DNA of 64,000 nt, from NCBI RefSeq assembly GCF_007752535.1, contig NZ_CP036426.1, positions 1,922,001 through 1,986,000 on the forward strand, in the 5' to 3' direction. A model generated the notes under the pieces. That model was not told the DNA's origin. It saw only the letters and a list, made by a program, of their open reading frames with translations, and made no database searches. Source of the stretch: Tautonia plasticadhaerens. Lineage in GTDB: Bacteria; Planctomycetota; Planctomycetia; Isosphaerales; Isosphaeraceae. Below are positions 27,164 through 35,844 of the stretch, one piece after another. How positions within the stretch are numbered: the stretch's first letter is position 1; every line of letters starts with the position of its first letter. A program made the translations under genes and the position numbers.

Positions 27164-28366
27164 TCACCCGGCCTCGGGGCCCTCCCCCGGGGGGGACCAG
27201 TTGGCCTCGGCCCGGAGCAGGGCCGCGACGCCGTTGGATCGCCTCAGCGGATCCTCGGCGCGGCGGTCGGGGCGGTCGAGCAGGTGGACCGTGGCGATCC
27301 GCTGGCGGAGGGCCATCCGCATGATCTCCTGGGCCGCGTCGACGCTGCTGGTCCGGCCCCCGCAATAGACGCACTCCGCGGTCGGCACGCCGAACCGGTA
27401 GCCGCAGGAGCCGCAACGCGACCCGGCCATCGTCCGGTCGGGCCCGAAGACGATCTCGACGGCCCGGCCCTGCTGGAGCGCGTCGAGCACCTCCGTCGGG
27501 CCGTTGGCGACGAGATGGCCCCGGGACCAGCGCTGCTCCAGCTCGCCGAGCAGCCGGGAGCGTTCGGACGCCTTCCACTGCTCCATGGCCCGGGAGACGT
27601 CGTCCTCCACGTCCTGGGCCTTCGGCCCCGGCCGCATCGACTGGGGGTGCTCCAGGACCACCGCCGAGGCCGCCTCCTTGTGAAGGAGCCGGCGGACGGC
27701 CGCGGTCGTCGACGACTGGCCGAGCAGGATCAGCCCGGTGAACGGGACGGACCGGTAGTGCTCGGAGATGATGCCGGCCACGCCCTTGAGGAACTCGTCG
27801 TTGGTGAGCTGCTGCTGTCGCTCGTGCCAGGCGTCGTTGAACCGCTTCTTGTAGGTGAACCGGGGCTTGTCCCGCTGGATCTCGGTCGGGACCTCCTTGT
27901 TCAGGCCGGCGACGTGCTCGGCGTGGCCGGAGTGGGCCTCGAAGAGGTGCAGTTCGTGGGAATCCACCAGGGCGACCAGGTAGCTCGGATCCCCGTACCA
28001 GCGCTCCAGCAGGGGGAGGACGAACGGCTCCTCGTCGATCACCACCCGGTCCTCGACGGGGAAATGCAGCTCGACCGTGTGGAAGAGGCCGCGGCCGGGG
28101 GCGCTGAAGGCGGCGAGGCCCCGGGCCGCGGGGTCGGCCTGGTCGACCGCCCGGAGGATCGGCCGGAGGTGCTCGTCGAGCACCTGTCGGGCCTCGGCCT
28201 CGGACAGCGCCAGGCCGGCTTGCCGGGCGATGTTGGCGAGGTTGGTCTCGGCGAAGTGGCGGAAGCCGTCCTTGACGGTCAGGTCGGCGAAGGCGCTGAC
28301 GACGTAGTCGGTCCGGTCGGGCGAGTCCAGCAGGATTTCCAGGTCGCTTCGGGTGATCGGCATCAT
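27164..28366 (-). CDS. Bacterial archaeo-eukaryotic release factor (baeRF) family protein, family 10-like
   Basis: About 400 residues from the double ATG at 28366/28363; the 58 upstream in-frame codons are low-complexity and left out. Segments SYLVALVDSHELHLFEAHSG and FTGLILLGQSSTTAAVRRLL match the eRF1-like domains 2 and 3 seen in baeRF proteins. A zinc-ribbon-like pair, CGSCGYRFGVPTAECVYCG, is near the C-terminus. baeRF proteins are thought to act in ribosome hibernation or rescue, or in defence settings; no function is proven for this group. It ends 53 bases from the convergent hydrolase gene. Confidence 0.72.
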   Translation of the reverse strand: MMPITRSDLEILLDSPDRTDYVVSAFADLTVKDGFRHFAETNLANIARQAGLALSEAEARQVLDEHLRPILRAVDQADPAARGLAAFSAPGRGLFHTVELHFPVEDRVVIDEEPFVLPLLERWYGDPSYLVALVDSHELHLFEAHSGHAEHVAGLNKEVPTEIQRDKPRFTYKKRFNDAWHERQQQLTNDEFLKGVAGIISEHYRSVPFTGLILLGQSSTTAAVRRLLHKEAASAVVLEHPQSMRPGPKAQDVEDDVSRAMEQWKASERSRLLGELEQRWSRGHLVANGPTEVLDALQQGRAVEIVFGPDRTMAGSRCGSCGYRFGVPTAECVYCGGRTSSVDAAQEIMRMALRQRIATVHLLDRPDRRAEDPLRRSNGVAALLRAEANWSPPGEGPEAG

Positions 28367-28559
28367 CGAGGTCGGTCCTCTCCGCTCTGGGTTCCGGCCG
28401 AGGCGCGTCCGGCCGTGTCCGGCGGGCGATCGGCCCGATCGCCCGTCCCGGTTCGATCCGCCCGGCCCCATCCCCGACCCGGGCCAGGGGGAGCCTCGGG
28501 ACGCCGGGGCCGGGTCGACTCGCGGGCCAGATTGATGCAAATCGGACGCCAGCCGGGGT

Positions 28560-29171
28560 TCATCCCGGGGCCGATCGGTAGAGGCCCCGGGCCTCGATGT
28601 ACGCCTCCACCCCTCGGGGGACTAGATAGCGGATGCTCCTGCCCTCGGCGACCCTCTTCCTCAGGTCCCGGGACGCGACCTCGATCCTCGGCGCGTCGAC
28701 CCGCTCGATCGGCCGGGCGGCGGGATGGGCCTCGACGATCGCCCGGATCGCCTCCCCCGGGGGCTCCACCGACCCGTGCCGCCCCACGGCCACCACCGTC
28801 GCCCGCTCCATGACCAGGCCCGGCTCCCGCCAGGTCGGCAGGTCGGCCAGGCTGTCGCCGCCGACGAGGAAGAACAGCTCGTCCCCCGGCCGGTCTCGGG
28901 AGACCGCCTCCAGCGTCCGATACGTATAATGAGGACCCGGGGACCGGGCCTCGACCTCCGAGGCCTCGAACCGGGGGTTCCCCGAGACGGCGATCCGGGC
29001 CATCTCGACCCGGTCGGCCACCGGGGTCCGCCCCCCCTGCTTGTGGGGGGGCTGGCCGGCGACCACGAACCAGACCGCGTCCAGGCCCAGCGCCTCCCGG
29101 CACGACTCCGCCAGGACGAGGTGGCCCAGGTGGATCGGGTCGAAGGTGCCGCCGAAGAGTCCGAGTCGCAT
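28560..29171 (-). CDS. nadD: Nicotinate-nucleotide adenylyltransferase
   Basis: 203 residues. Joins nicotinate mononucleotide and ATP to give deamido-NAD, in the NAD synthesis pathway. The nucleotidyltransferase motif LFGGTFDPIHLGHLVLAE is complete (G-x-F-D-P-x-H-x-G-H), the substrate loop AGQPPHKQGG is typical of NadD, and the second motif is in the C-terminal VASRDLRKRVAEGRSIRYLV (I-S-S-T-x-I-R-like, changed to V-A-S-R-D-L-R). The length is normal. The gene is divergent from priA with 128 bases between starts. Confidence 0.93.
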   Translation of the reverse strand: MRLGLFGGTFDPIHLGHLVLAESCREALGLDAVWFVVAGQPPHKQGGRTPVADRVEMARIAVSGNPRFEASEVEARSPGPHYTYRTLEAVSRDRPGDELFFLVGGDSLADLPTWREPGLVMERATVVAVGRHGSVEPPGEAIRAIVEAHPAARPIERVDAPRIEVASRDLRKRVAEGRSIRYLVPRGVEAYIEARGLYRSAPG

Positions 29172-29299
29172 CTCGAGGGGCTCGGGGGTTGATGTGGACG
29201 GGCGATCAGGACTACCCTGGTCGGGTGATCGAGCCGCACAGCATAGCAGAAGCCGATCGGCCGGGGGCAGGCCCCGGCCCGTCCCCGGAAGGTCCCGCC

Positions 29300-31600
29300 A
29301 TGAGCCGAGCCGACTCCCGAGCCCGAGACGACCAGGGCGCCCTGTTCGCCGTCGAGGCCGAGGGGCCCTTCGCCGGGGTCGTCTTCAACCGGCCGATGGA
29401 GCGGGTGTTCTCCTACGCGATCCCGGGCCGGTTGAGGCCCTCCCTCCGGGTCGGCCAGCGGGTCCGGGTCCCCCTGGGCCGCTCGAACCAGCCGGTCACC
29501 GGCTACGTCGTCCGGATCGACCGGACGGCCGAGGTCGACCCGGGCAAGGTCAAGGAAGTCCTGGAGGTCCTGGACGACCCCCCGCTGATCGACGGCGTCA
29601 TGCTCGACCTGACCCGGTGGATGGCCGGCTACTACGCCTGCTCCTGGGGCCAGGCCCTCGACGCCGTCGTCCCGGCCGGGGTGAAGAAGCAGGCGGGCAC
29701 GAGGATCGCCTCCTGTTTGACCGTCCCCGAGGAGGTCCGCCTCGCCCGGGACACCCTGGCGCTGCCCCCCCGGCAGGCCGAGATCCTGGAGCTGCTCTGC
29801 AAGGCCGAGGGGACCCTCACCGTCGCCGACGTCTGCCGGATGGCGAAGTGCACCACGGCGCCGATCGCCTCGCTCCGCAAACGGGGCCTGGTCCACACCG
29901 TCAAGCGGAGGATGAGCCGGGCCCCCGTCCCCGGCCCGCTCGACCCGCCATCCGCCGAGGACGACCACGACGGCAAGGCCCCGATCGCGCTGACCCCCGA
30001 GCAGGCCGACGTGCTCGGCCGGCTCGACCCCAGCCTCGGCGGCGACGCCTTCGCCACCTTCCTGCTGCACGGCGTCACCGGCAGCGGCAAGACCGAGGTC
30101 TACCTCAGCGCCATCGAGCGGGTGGTGGCCCGGGGCCGGGAGGCGATCGTCCTGGTCCCCGAGATCAGCCTGACCCCCCAGACGATCCGACGCTTCCGCC
30201 GCCGGTTCGACCGGGTCGCCGTGCTGCACAGCCACCTCTCCGACGCCGAGCGGCACCGCCACTGGCGGGCCATCGCCGCCGGGGAGATCCAGGTGGTGGT
30301 GGGGGCCCGCTCGGCCATCTTCGCGCCGACCCGGCGGCTCGGGCTAATCGTCATCGACGAGGAGCATGAATCCACCTTCAAGCAGGAGACGACCCCCAGA
30401 TACCACGCCCGGGACGTGGCCGTGAAGCGGGCCCAGCTGGAGGAGGTGCCGGTGATCCTCGGCTCGGCCACCCCGGCGCTGGAGACCTGGGCCAACGCCG
30501 ACCGGGGGAAGTACACCCGACTCACCCTGGCCCGCCGGGTCGCCGAGCGGCGGATGCCCCGGGTCGACATCATCGACATGAGGCTCGAGAAGCCGGGGAA
30601 GGGCCGCCCCCTGCACGCCATCGGCGGCCTGATGCGCAGCGCCATGGCCGAGGCGCTGGACGACGACGGCCAGGTGATCTTGCTGCTGAACCGGCGGGGG
30701 TTCCACACCTTCATCCTCTGCCCGAAGTGCGGGAGCGTGTTGAAGTGCGGCGGGTGTGACGTGGCCCTGACCCACCACAAGGAGCGGCACAAGGCCCTCT
30801 GCCACACCTGCGACGCCGAGTACGACCCCCCCGAGCGTTGCCCGTCCTGCAAGTTCGACCGGCTCCACTACGGCGGGATCGGCACCGAGCGGCTGGAGCG
30901 GGAGGTCCGGGAGGCGTTCCCGCAGCACGTGATCCGCCGGATGGACTCGGACACAATGCGGTCCCCCGGGGCATACGAGCAGGTGCTCTCCGCCTTCCGG
31001 GCCCGGCAGGTGCACATCCTGCTCGGCACCCAGATGATCGCCAAGGGGCTGGACTTCCCCGACGTGACGCTCGTCGGCGTGGTGAACGCCGACACCTCGC
31101 TGCACCTGCCCGACTTCCGGGCCGCCGAGCGGACCTTCCAGCTCGTCGCCCAGGTCGCCGGGAGGACGGGACGGGGGGACCGGCCCGGCCGGGTCCTGGT
31201 GCAGACCTACGCGCCGGACGCCCCGGCGATCGCCTTCGCGGCGAAGCACGACTACCTCGGCTTCGTCGCCCAGGAACTCCCCGAGCGGGAGCAGAAGGGC
31301 TGCCCCCCCTTCGGCCGGGCCGTCCGGCTGATCGCTCGGGGGCCGAACGAGGCGGAGGTGGTGGCCTACCTCGACTCCGTCGCCGGGCTGCTCCGGGAAC
31401 TCGCCGACCCCTCGGTCCGCCTGCTCGGCCCGGCGCCGGCCCCGGTGATGAAGATCAAGCACCTGTTCCGCTACCATCTCAAGCTGCTCGCCCCCTCCCC
31501 GGCCCCCTTGCAAACCCTCCTGAGGGCCGCCCTGCCAATGGCCGAGCCCTCCCAGCCGATCGAGCTGGCCGTCGACGTGGATCCCGTCAGCTTGCTCTGA
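29300..31600 (+). CDS. priA: Primosomal protein N' (PriA helicase)
   Basis: About 766 residues from the ATG at 29300 (GGAAGG site just upstream); the longer frame to 29189 adds sequence with no homology. The N-terminal DNA-binding part has FAGVVFNRPMERVFSYAIP. Walker A is HGVTGSGKTEVYL (near 256) and Walker B is IDEEHESTFKQ (near 352). The paired zinc sites are CPKCGSVLKCGGCD and CHTCDAEYDPPERCPSC, and the helicase end includes QVAGRTGRGDRPG. PriA restarts stalled replication forks. The gene ends before a terminator-like hairpin at 31640-31656. Confidence 0.95.
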   Translation: MSRADSRARDDQGALFAVEAEGPFAGVVFNRPMERVFSYAIPGRLRPSLRVGQRVRVPLGRSNQPVTGYVVRIDRTAEVDPGKVKEVLEVLDDPPLIDGVMLDLTRWMAGYYACSWGQALDAVVPAGVKKQAGTRIASCLTVPEEVRLARDTLALPPRQAEILELLCKAEGTLTVADVCRMAKCTTAPIASLRKRGLVHTVKRRMSRAPVPGPLDPPSAEDDHDGKAPIALTPEQADVLGRLDPSLGGDAFATFLLHGVTGSGKTEVYLSAIERVVARGREAIVLVPEISLTPQTIRRFRRRFDRVAVLHSHLSDAERHRHWRAIAAGEIQVVVGARSAIFAPTRRLGLIVIDEEHESTFKQETTPRYHARDVAVKRAQLEEVPVILGSATPALETWANADRGKYTRLTLARRVAERRMPRVDIIDMRLEKPGKGRPLHAIGGLMRSAMAEALDDDGQVILLLNRRGFHTFILCPKCGSVLKCGGCDVALTHHKERHKALCHTCDAEYDPPERCPSCKFDRLHYGGIGTERLEREVREAFPQHVIRRMDSDTMRSPGAYEQVLSAFRARQVHILLGTQMIAKGLDFPDVTLVGVVNADTSLHLPDFRAAERTFQLVAQVAGRTGRGDRPGRVLVQTYAPDAPAIAFAAKHDYLGFVAQELPEREQKGCPPFGRAVRLIARGPNEAEVVAYLDSVAGLLRELADPSVRLLGPAPAPVMKIKHLFRYHLKLLAPSPAPLQTLLRAALPMAEPSQPIELAVDVDPVSLL

Positions 31601-31639
31601 ATCCGGGCCCCGTCGGCGGCCGGTGCGCCGTCGGCTTGC

Positions 31640-31656
31640 TCGGCCGAAACGGCCGA
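31640..31656 (+). terminator. Terminator-like hairpin after priA
   Basis: TCGGCCG-AAA-CGGCCGA forms a perfect 7-bp stem 40 bases after the priA stop. No clear T-run follows, only ATTCCC, so strength is uncertain. Confidence 0.45.
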
Positions 31657-31856
31657 ATTCCCTTCAATCACACGACTTGCGGCAATTGAAATGGGTTCGC
31701 TCCGTCGAATGCGCCGGGGCGATCGGCTTCGTTTCGTCGCGTCGGCCCCTCCGACTCCGGCAGGCCCCGGTTCCCGACCCCCGCGCTGGGCAGTCCCGCC
31801 GATCCCGGGGACGGCCGAAGTCGCCCCCGGGCAGCCCGAGGACCCTGATGCCGGTT

Positions 31857-32010
31857 GCCAAAATGGCAAGTGGGTTCGTTCGGCTCCAAGCCCTGGGAGG
31901 GTTTCCCCCGTCGATGCCGCCGAAATGGCAGGTTGCTTCGTTCGGCACGTCGACTCCCGAGCCGACACCCGGCCTGTTCGCCGCCGAAATGGCAGGTGGC
32001 TTCGTTCGGC
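31857..32010. repeat. Three 28-nt repeats with regular spacing in the 777-base gap after priA
   Basis: Near-identical 28-base units lie at 31857-31884, 31919-31946 and 31983-32010, with start-to-start spacing of 62 and 64 bases. The last two differ by one base. Each has inverted ends GCCGAA...TTCGGC (GCCAAA in the first copy) around a core with ATGGCAGGT. A weaker fourth copy may be at 31687-31710. The whole gap 31601-32377 has no convincing gene: the frames open here on both strands only translate the repeats. The regular spacing looks CRISPR-like, but there are only three units and no leader. Confidence 0.7.
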
Positions 32011-32377
32011 GCCGCGATCGGGCGGGAATCCGGACGCCGGGTGCGATGGGCGGCCCGCGCCGTTCGAGGCGAGGCGCCGTCGTCCTTCCGACCTGATCGA
32101 ATTGTCAAAGAGGGGCGTCGTCGGCGACCGGGACGCGGGCCGATCGGGCGGGGCCCGACGCGGCGACGGGAGGAGGACGACCCCGGGGATCGGGGAGTCC
32201 CATGACCTTTACTATCGTGAATCGGGGCCGGTCCAGTCACTCGGGAGGGACGATTCGCCCGGATCGTCGGGCGACTCCGGCGGCCGGAGTCGTCGGTCGG
32301 ATCGACAATTCGACGGACATGATGAGGCTAGGCGACGGGTCGGCCGAACTCGATCCCCTCTCGGAGGAGCGGAACCC

Positions 32378-32947
32378 ATGGCCTGGGACATGCCTTCCCC
32401 TTCGATGGCACTCAACGCGGTCTCCCCGGACCGGGACCGGGCGAAGAACCGGGCGAACGTGCTCCCCTACGACATGGACCACAACGCGGCGATCGACTCC
32501 GATTCGGAGGGTGGATACCATCCCGCCATCTCCCGGGAGGAGGTCATCGACGCGATCAAGGCGGTCGTGAAGCACGTGAAGCTCAAGTCGCTGGTCATCA
32601 ATTGCCACGGCCGGCCGGCGTTCCTGGAGCTGGGAGAAGGGTTCACGACCCTGACGGTCTACCTGTTCGAGCGGGTCCGGGCCCGGATCGAGACGATCTG
32701 GATCTCCAGCTGCGACGTCGCGAAGGTCGTCTCGGCGAAGAGCAACGACTCGGACGGCTTCCTGTTCTGCAGGAATCTCGCCTACTGGTCGGGCGCCCGG
32801 GTCTTCGCCTCGGACGTGCTCCAGGAGCAGAAGGGCTACACCAAGCTGAAGAAGGGCCAGATCGACCCCATGGAGAAGCCCGTCTACGAGTTCTTCCCGG
32901 ACTGGGAGAAGGAGCCCGAGGAGAAGCCGTGGTACTGGTCGCCCTAG
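32378..32947 (+). CDS. Small protein with caspase/CHAT-like His...Cys pattern
   Basis: 189 residues from the ATG at 32378, which has GGAGG 11-15 bases upstream; the frame is open much further upstream but only through repeat-derived sequence. The fold pattern is strand-helix: KLKSLVINCHGRPAFLELGE, then YLFERVRARIETIWISSCDVAKVV. The C-H-G triplet after a hydrophobic strand and the later S-S-C-D-V-A after a second strand recall the His and Cys dyad of CHAT/caspase-like and DUF4347 domains. It is short for a protease on its own. Its stop overlaps the convergent kinase gene stop in a shared CTAG. The family call is inference. Confidence 0.55.
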   Translation: MAWDMPSPSMALNAVSPDRDRAKNRANVLPYDMDHNAAIDSDSEGGYHPAISREEVIDAIKAVVKHVKLKSLVINCHGRPAFLELGEGFTTLTVYLFERVRARIETIWISSCDVAKVVSAKSNDSDGFLFCRNLAYWSGARVFASDVLQEQKGYTKLKKGQIDPMEKPVYEFFPDWEKEPEEKPWYWSP

Positions 32948-33645
32948 GGGAGGGGGGCAGGGGGGGAGTCCGGATCCCGGAGATTGATCAGGGTGACCCG
33001 GGGGATGGACCGGGAGACGGCCGGGAAGCCCGGGTCGACCAGGCCGAGAGCGGCGGCCCCCTCCCGGTCGAGCCCGGGGGGGGCGGAGGCGCTCTTGAGC
33101 AGGACCAGCCCGGGGGCGCCGAGCCGGACGGCGAGCCGGGCGGCGATCGAGTCGCTGGTCACGTCCCAATGGTGGGGCAGGGGGTCGGCCGACGATCGGT
33201 CCTCGGCGTCGAGGGTCCGTCGGGGGGCGAGCACGGGGATCTCTCCCCGTCCCCAGGACGGTCCTAGGGCGTCGACCTCGTCGACGACCGCCAGGCCCGG
33301 CACGAGAGCGGCGAGCAGTTGGGCGGTCAGGTCCATCGCCCGGAGGGCCAGGGCGTGCGACCGCTCCTCGCCGAGGCGGTGCGTCCGGTCGAGCCGTCGG
33401 AGCATGTCGACGATCGACCCGCCGCCGACGACCAGGACCGCCCGGGGGTTCGCGAGGGACCCGAGGAGAGCCGGGAGGGCGTCGGGCAGGCCGGGCCAGT
33501 CGAGCAGGCTGCCGCCGACTTTGACGACGATCGGGGGGGGGAAGGCATGGATCGGCAGGGGGCCAGGGCTCGGGGGAAGGGACGCCGGTGACGGGCCGCC
33601 TCGGGCCGTCGGTCGGGACGGCGGGTCAGCCGGGCGACTCCCCAT
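32944..33645 (-). CDS. Amino-acid kinase family protein, MfnE-like
   Basis: 233 residues from the ATG at 33645, which overlaps the upstream gene by 20 bases. The nucleotide and phosphate sites appear as VVKVGGSLLDWPGL, AVLVVGGGSIVDMLRR and DVTSDSIAARLAVRLGAPGL, the order seen in uridylate/aspartate kinase-like proteins. In methanogens, MfnE of this fold phosphorylates the aminomethyl-furan precursor of methanofuran. The three neighbours match other parts of that pathway, which supports an MfnE-type role in making a methanofuran-like C1 carrier. Bacterial equivalents occur in methylotrophs and planctomycetes. Confidence 0.7.
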   Translation of the reverse strand: MGSRPADPPSRPTARGGPSPASLPPSPGPLPIHAFPPPIVVKVGGSLLDWPGLPDALPALLGSLANPRAVLVVGGGSIVDMLRRLDRTHRLGEERSHALALRAMDLTAQLLAALVPGLAVVDEVDALGPSWGRGEIPVLAPRRTLDAEDRSSADPLPHHWDVTSDSIAARLAVRLGAPGLVLLKSASAPPGLDREGAAALGLVDPGFPAVSRSIPRVTLINLRDPDSPPAPLP

Positions 33646-34678
33646 CCCGCTCGCCGGCGAGCACGACCAGGGCGTAGGCACATCCGGCGGTGGAGGCCAG
33701 GGGGCCCCAGGTGTCGTCGAGGGAGAGGACGGGGGCACCCTCGGGGAGGAGCCGGGCGGCGAGGCGTCGGGCGAGGAAGCTGCCGGAGCCGGAGACGACG
33801 GCACCCCGGGGGCGTCCGACGGTCTCGAGGCAGGCGCGTTCGGCGGACGCGGCGAGCCGGGCCATCAGGGCCTCGTCGGCGGCGAGGGCGAAGGCCCGGG
33901 CGTCCTCGGGGGTGAAGCGGTCCCGGTCGGCGCCGACCATCCGGGCCAGGCGGTCGAGCGCCGCCGGGAGGGTGGCCGGTCGGCCGTCGGCGGTGGAGTC
34001 GTCGGTGGGGTCGGGGGGGAGGTCGCCCAGGGTGAGGTAGACGTCCAGGGTCGAGGCGAACAGCTCGGCGGCCAGTCCGGTCGGGCGGCCCCGATGGGGC
34101 AGCTCGGTGGCGAGGGCCATAATCGGTGTGCGGCGGACCCCGGCGTAGAGCAGCTCGCCGGCCTGGAGGCGATCGGTGTCGGTGCGGCCCCGGGCGGCGG
34201 GTCGGCCGTCGAGCAGGGGGATCAGGTCGGCGGTGGTCGAGCCGACGTCGATGAGGATCCCCGGCCCCTCGGGCAGGAGCCGGGCGGCGAGGGTGGCCAG
34301 GGCGAGCCAGTTGGAGGCGGCGGGCAGGTCGGGCTGCTTGACGGACTCCTCCATGGTGTGGAAGCGGCCGTCGGTCCCCCAGACCCGGATCGGCCGGCCG
34401 GGGAACGCCTTCCAGACGGCGCCGAGCACCGCGGAGACCCCCTCGGACTTGGTGGCGAAGCAGTCGCACAGCTCTGCCGTCATCGTCACGGCGATGCGGT
34501 CGGCCGCCGGCAGCAGCCCGCCGACCCGGGCGAGGGCGTCGGGCAGCTCGGACGGGCGTTTCCAGAGTTCGAAGGGGAGCGAACGGGCCTGGCCGCCGGA
34601 GTGGGCCGCCTTGATGTTCGCGCCGCCGATGTCCAGGCCCAGCCAGGTCGGGCGGGCGACCGCGTCGGGCGGGCTCAT
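33626..34678 (-). CDS. Hydantoinase/oxoprolinase-like protein, MfnF-like
   Basis: 350 residues. The start ATG (34676-34678) overlaps the stop of the upstream ATP-grasp gene in ATGA. The N-terminal GLDIGGANIKAAHSGG is an ASKHA-type phosphate loop, and GILIDVGSTTADLIPLLDG is a second one; AVVSGSGSFLARRLA lies near the end. This is the layout of MfnF, which couples the furan and tyramine-glutamate parts of methanofuran in methanogens. The same protein occurs in bacterial H4MPT gene sets. Overlap with both neighbours indicates one operon. Confidence 0.75.
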   Translation of the reverse strand: MSPPDAVARPTWLGLDIGGANIKAAHSGGQARSLPFELWKRPSELPDALARVGGLLPAADRIAVTMTAELCDCFATKSEGVSAVLGAVWKAFPGRPIRVWGTDGRFHTMEESVKQPDLPAASNWLALATLAARLLPEGPGILIDVGSTTADLIPLLDGRPAARGRTDTDRLQAGELLYAGVRRTPIMALATELPHRGRPTGLAAELFASTLDVYLTLGDLPPDPTDDSTADGRPATLPAALDRLARMVGADRDRFTPEDARAFALAADEALMARLAASAERACLETVGRPRGAVVSGSGSFLARRLAARLLPEGAPVLSLDDTWGPLASTAGCAYALVVLAGERDGESPG

Positions 34679-35844
34679 GGTCGGGCTCCCTCGGGCAGGG
34701 GGTGGATCGAGCCGTCGGGGTCGAAGGCGATCGGCGAGTCGAGCCGGGACCGGATCCGACGGAACAGCCCGGCCAGCAGGTCCTTCGGGGCGTCCTCGAA
34801 GAGGGCGAGCCAGGCCGTCGCCAGCGTGCCGGGTCCCAGCAGGTCCAGGAAGGCGACGACCGAGGTCGTGGGCCGGGGGTTGACCTCCAGCACGACCGGC
34901 ATCCCGGTTCCGTCGTCGACGAAGTCGATCCCCACCCATCCGCGGAGGCCCGGCAGGGCCCGGACGACCCGGGAGACCATCCGGAGTTCCCCCTCGCCGA
35001 AGCGGAGCGGGGCGATCCCCCCTTCATAAGAGATCCGGCCCCGGTCGACGGCCGTCCGCTGGGAGGCGAAGCCCAGGACGTGCGGCCTCCCCTCGCGGTC
35101 GACGAGCACCGAGGCGCTCCGGAGGTCGCCGTCGACCCGGGGCTGGAGCAGGGCGACCTCGGGACTCCAACCCGGGTCGGGCCAGTCGGCCTCCCCCTCG
35201 AGCAGGAAGGTGTGGGTCGAGCCGGCGCCGTCGACGGGCTTGAGGACGGCCGGGTGCCCGACCTCGGCCTCGGCCGCCCGGGTAGTCGCCGGTCCGTCGA
35301 GGGGACCGGCGGCCGACGGGGGGGCGGCCGGTCCCCCCGTCGGGAAGTCGACCCGGCGCGGCCAGGCGTCCCTCGGGGAGACGGCCCGGGTGGGGGGGGT
35401 CCGCACCCCGGCGGCGAGGAACCGATCGAACGCCACCAGCTTGTTGCCGGCGTCGGCGATCGAGGCCGGGGTGCAGCCGAGCGACCGGGCGCCGAGCCGG
35501 TCGAGGATTCTCGCCCGATCGAAGAGGATTCCGCCCGTCTCCGGGGCGATGACCAGTGTATAATCGGCGTCTCCCGAGAGCCGGGCGAAGGCCCCGGGCT
35601 CCTGGCCGGGCCCGACCCGGACGAGGTCCCAGGGCCCCGGCTCGTGGGGCGACCGGGCGTCGAGGGTCATGACCACCCGGACGCCCGGGACGCGGGCGAA
35701 GTCGGCGGCGAGGGCCCGCCGCATCGCGTCGCCTTCGGCCCGGAGCGAGGGGGGGAGTTCGGCCCCGGCCAGGCCCCCCCCGGTGACGAACTCGTGGACC
35801 AGGACCGATCGTTCCCGACGTGCGCCGGAGTCCCCCGATTCCAT
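34675..35844 (-). CDS. ATP-grasp ligase, MfnD-like (tyramine-glutamate ligase type)
   Basis: About 389 residues from the ATG at 35844. Early conserved segment VLVHEFVTGGGLAG; ATP-grasp features PAVLKPVDGAGSTHTFLLEG, WVGIDFVDDGTGMPVVLEVN and PRPTTSV give the lysine, Asp and Glu-Asn metal ligands. MfnD adds glutamate to tyramine (or a similar amine) during methanofuran synthesis. Head of a three-gene minus operon (ATP-grasp, hydantoinase-like, kinase). Its start codon overlaps the start codon of the divergent HisA-like gene, so its promoter must lie inside that gene. Confidence 0.75.
   Translation of the reverse strand: MESGDSGARRERSVLVHEFVTGGGLAGAELPPSLRAEGDAMRRALAADFARVPGVRVVMTLDARSPHEPGPWDLVRVGPGQEPGAFARLSGDADYTLVIAPETGGILFDRARILDRLGARSLGCTPASIADAGNKLVAFDRFLAAGVRTPPTRAVSPRDAWPRRVDFPTGGPAAPPSAAGPLDGPATTRAAEAEVGHPAVLKPVDGAGSTHTFLLEGEADWPDPGWSPEVALLQPRVDGDLRSASVLVDREGRPHVLGFASQRTAVDRGRISYEGGIAPLRFGEGELRMVSRVVRALPGLRGWVGIDFVDDGTGMPVVLEVNPRPTTSVVAFLDLLGPGTLATAWLALFEDAPKDLLAGLFRRIRSRLDSPIAFDPDGSIHPLPEGARP

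Noticed and set aside
31857-32010. Three 28-nt repeats as a mini CRISPR
   Set aside because: Only three units, no leader, no shared features with the real array, inverted ends fit a REP-like element better.
31668-32240. 190-codon minus frame over the three repeats
   Set aside because: Its repeated peptide simply mirrors the 28-nt repeats; no start signal.
31691-32377. Long N-terminal extension of the caspase-like small protein
   Set aside because: Reads through repeat DNA and changes character abruptly at the ATG at 32378, which has a ribosome site.
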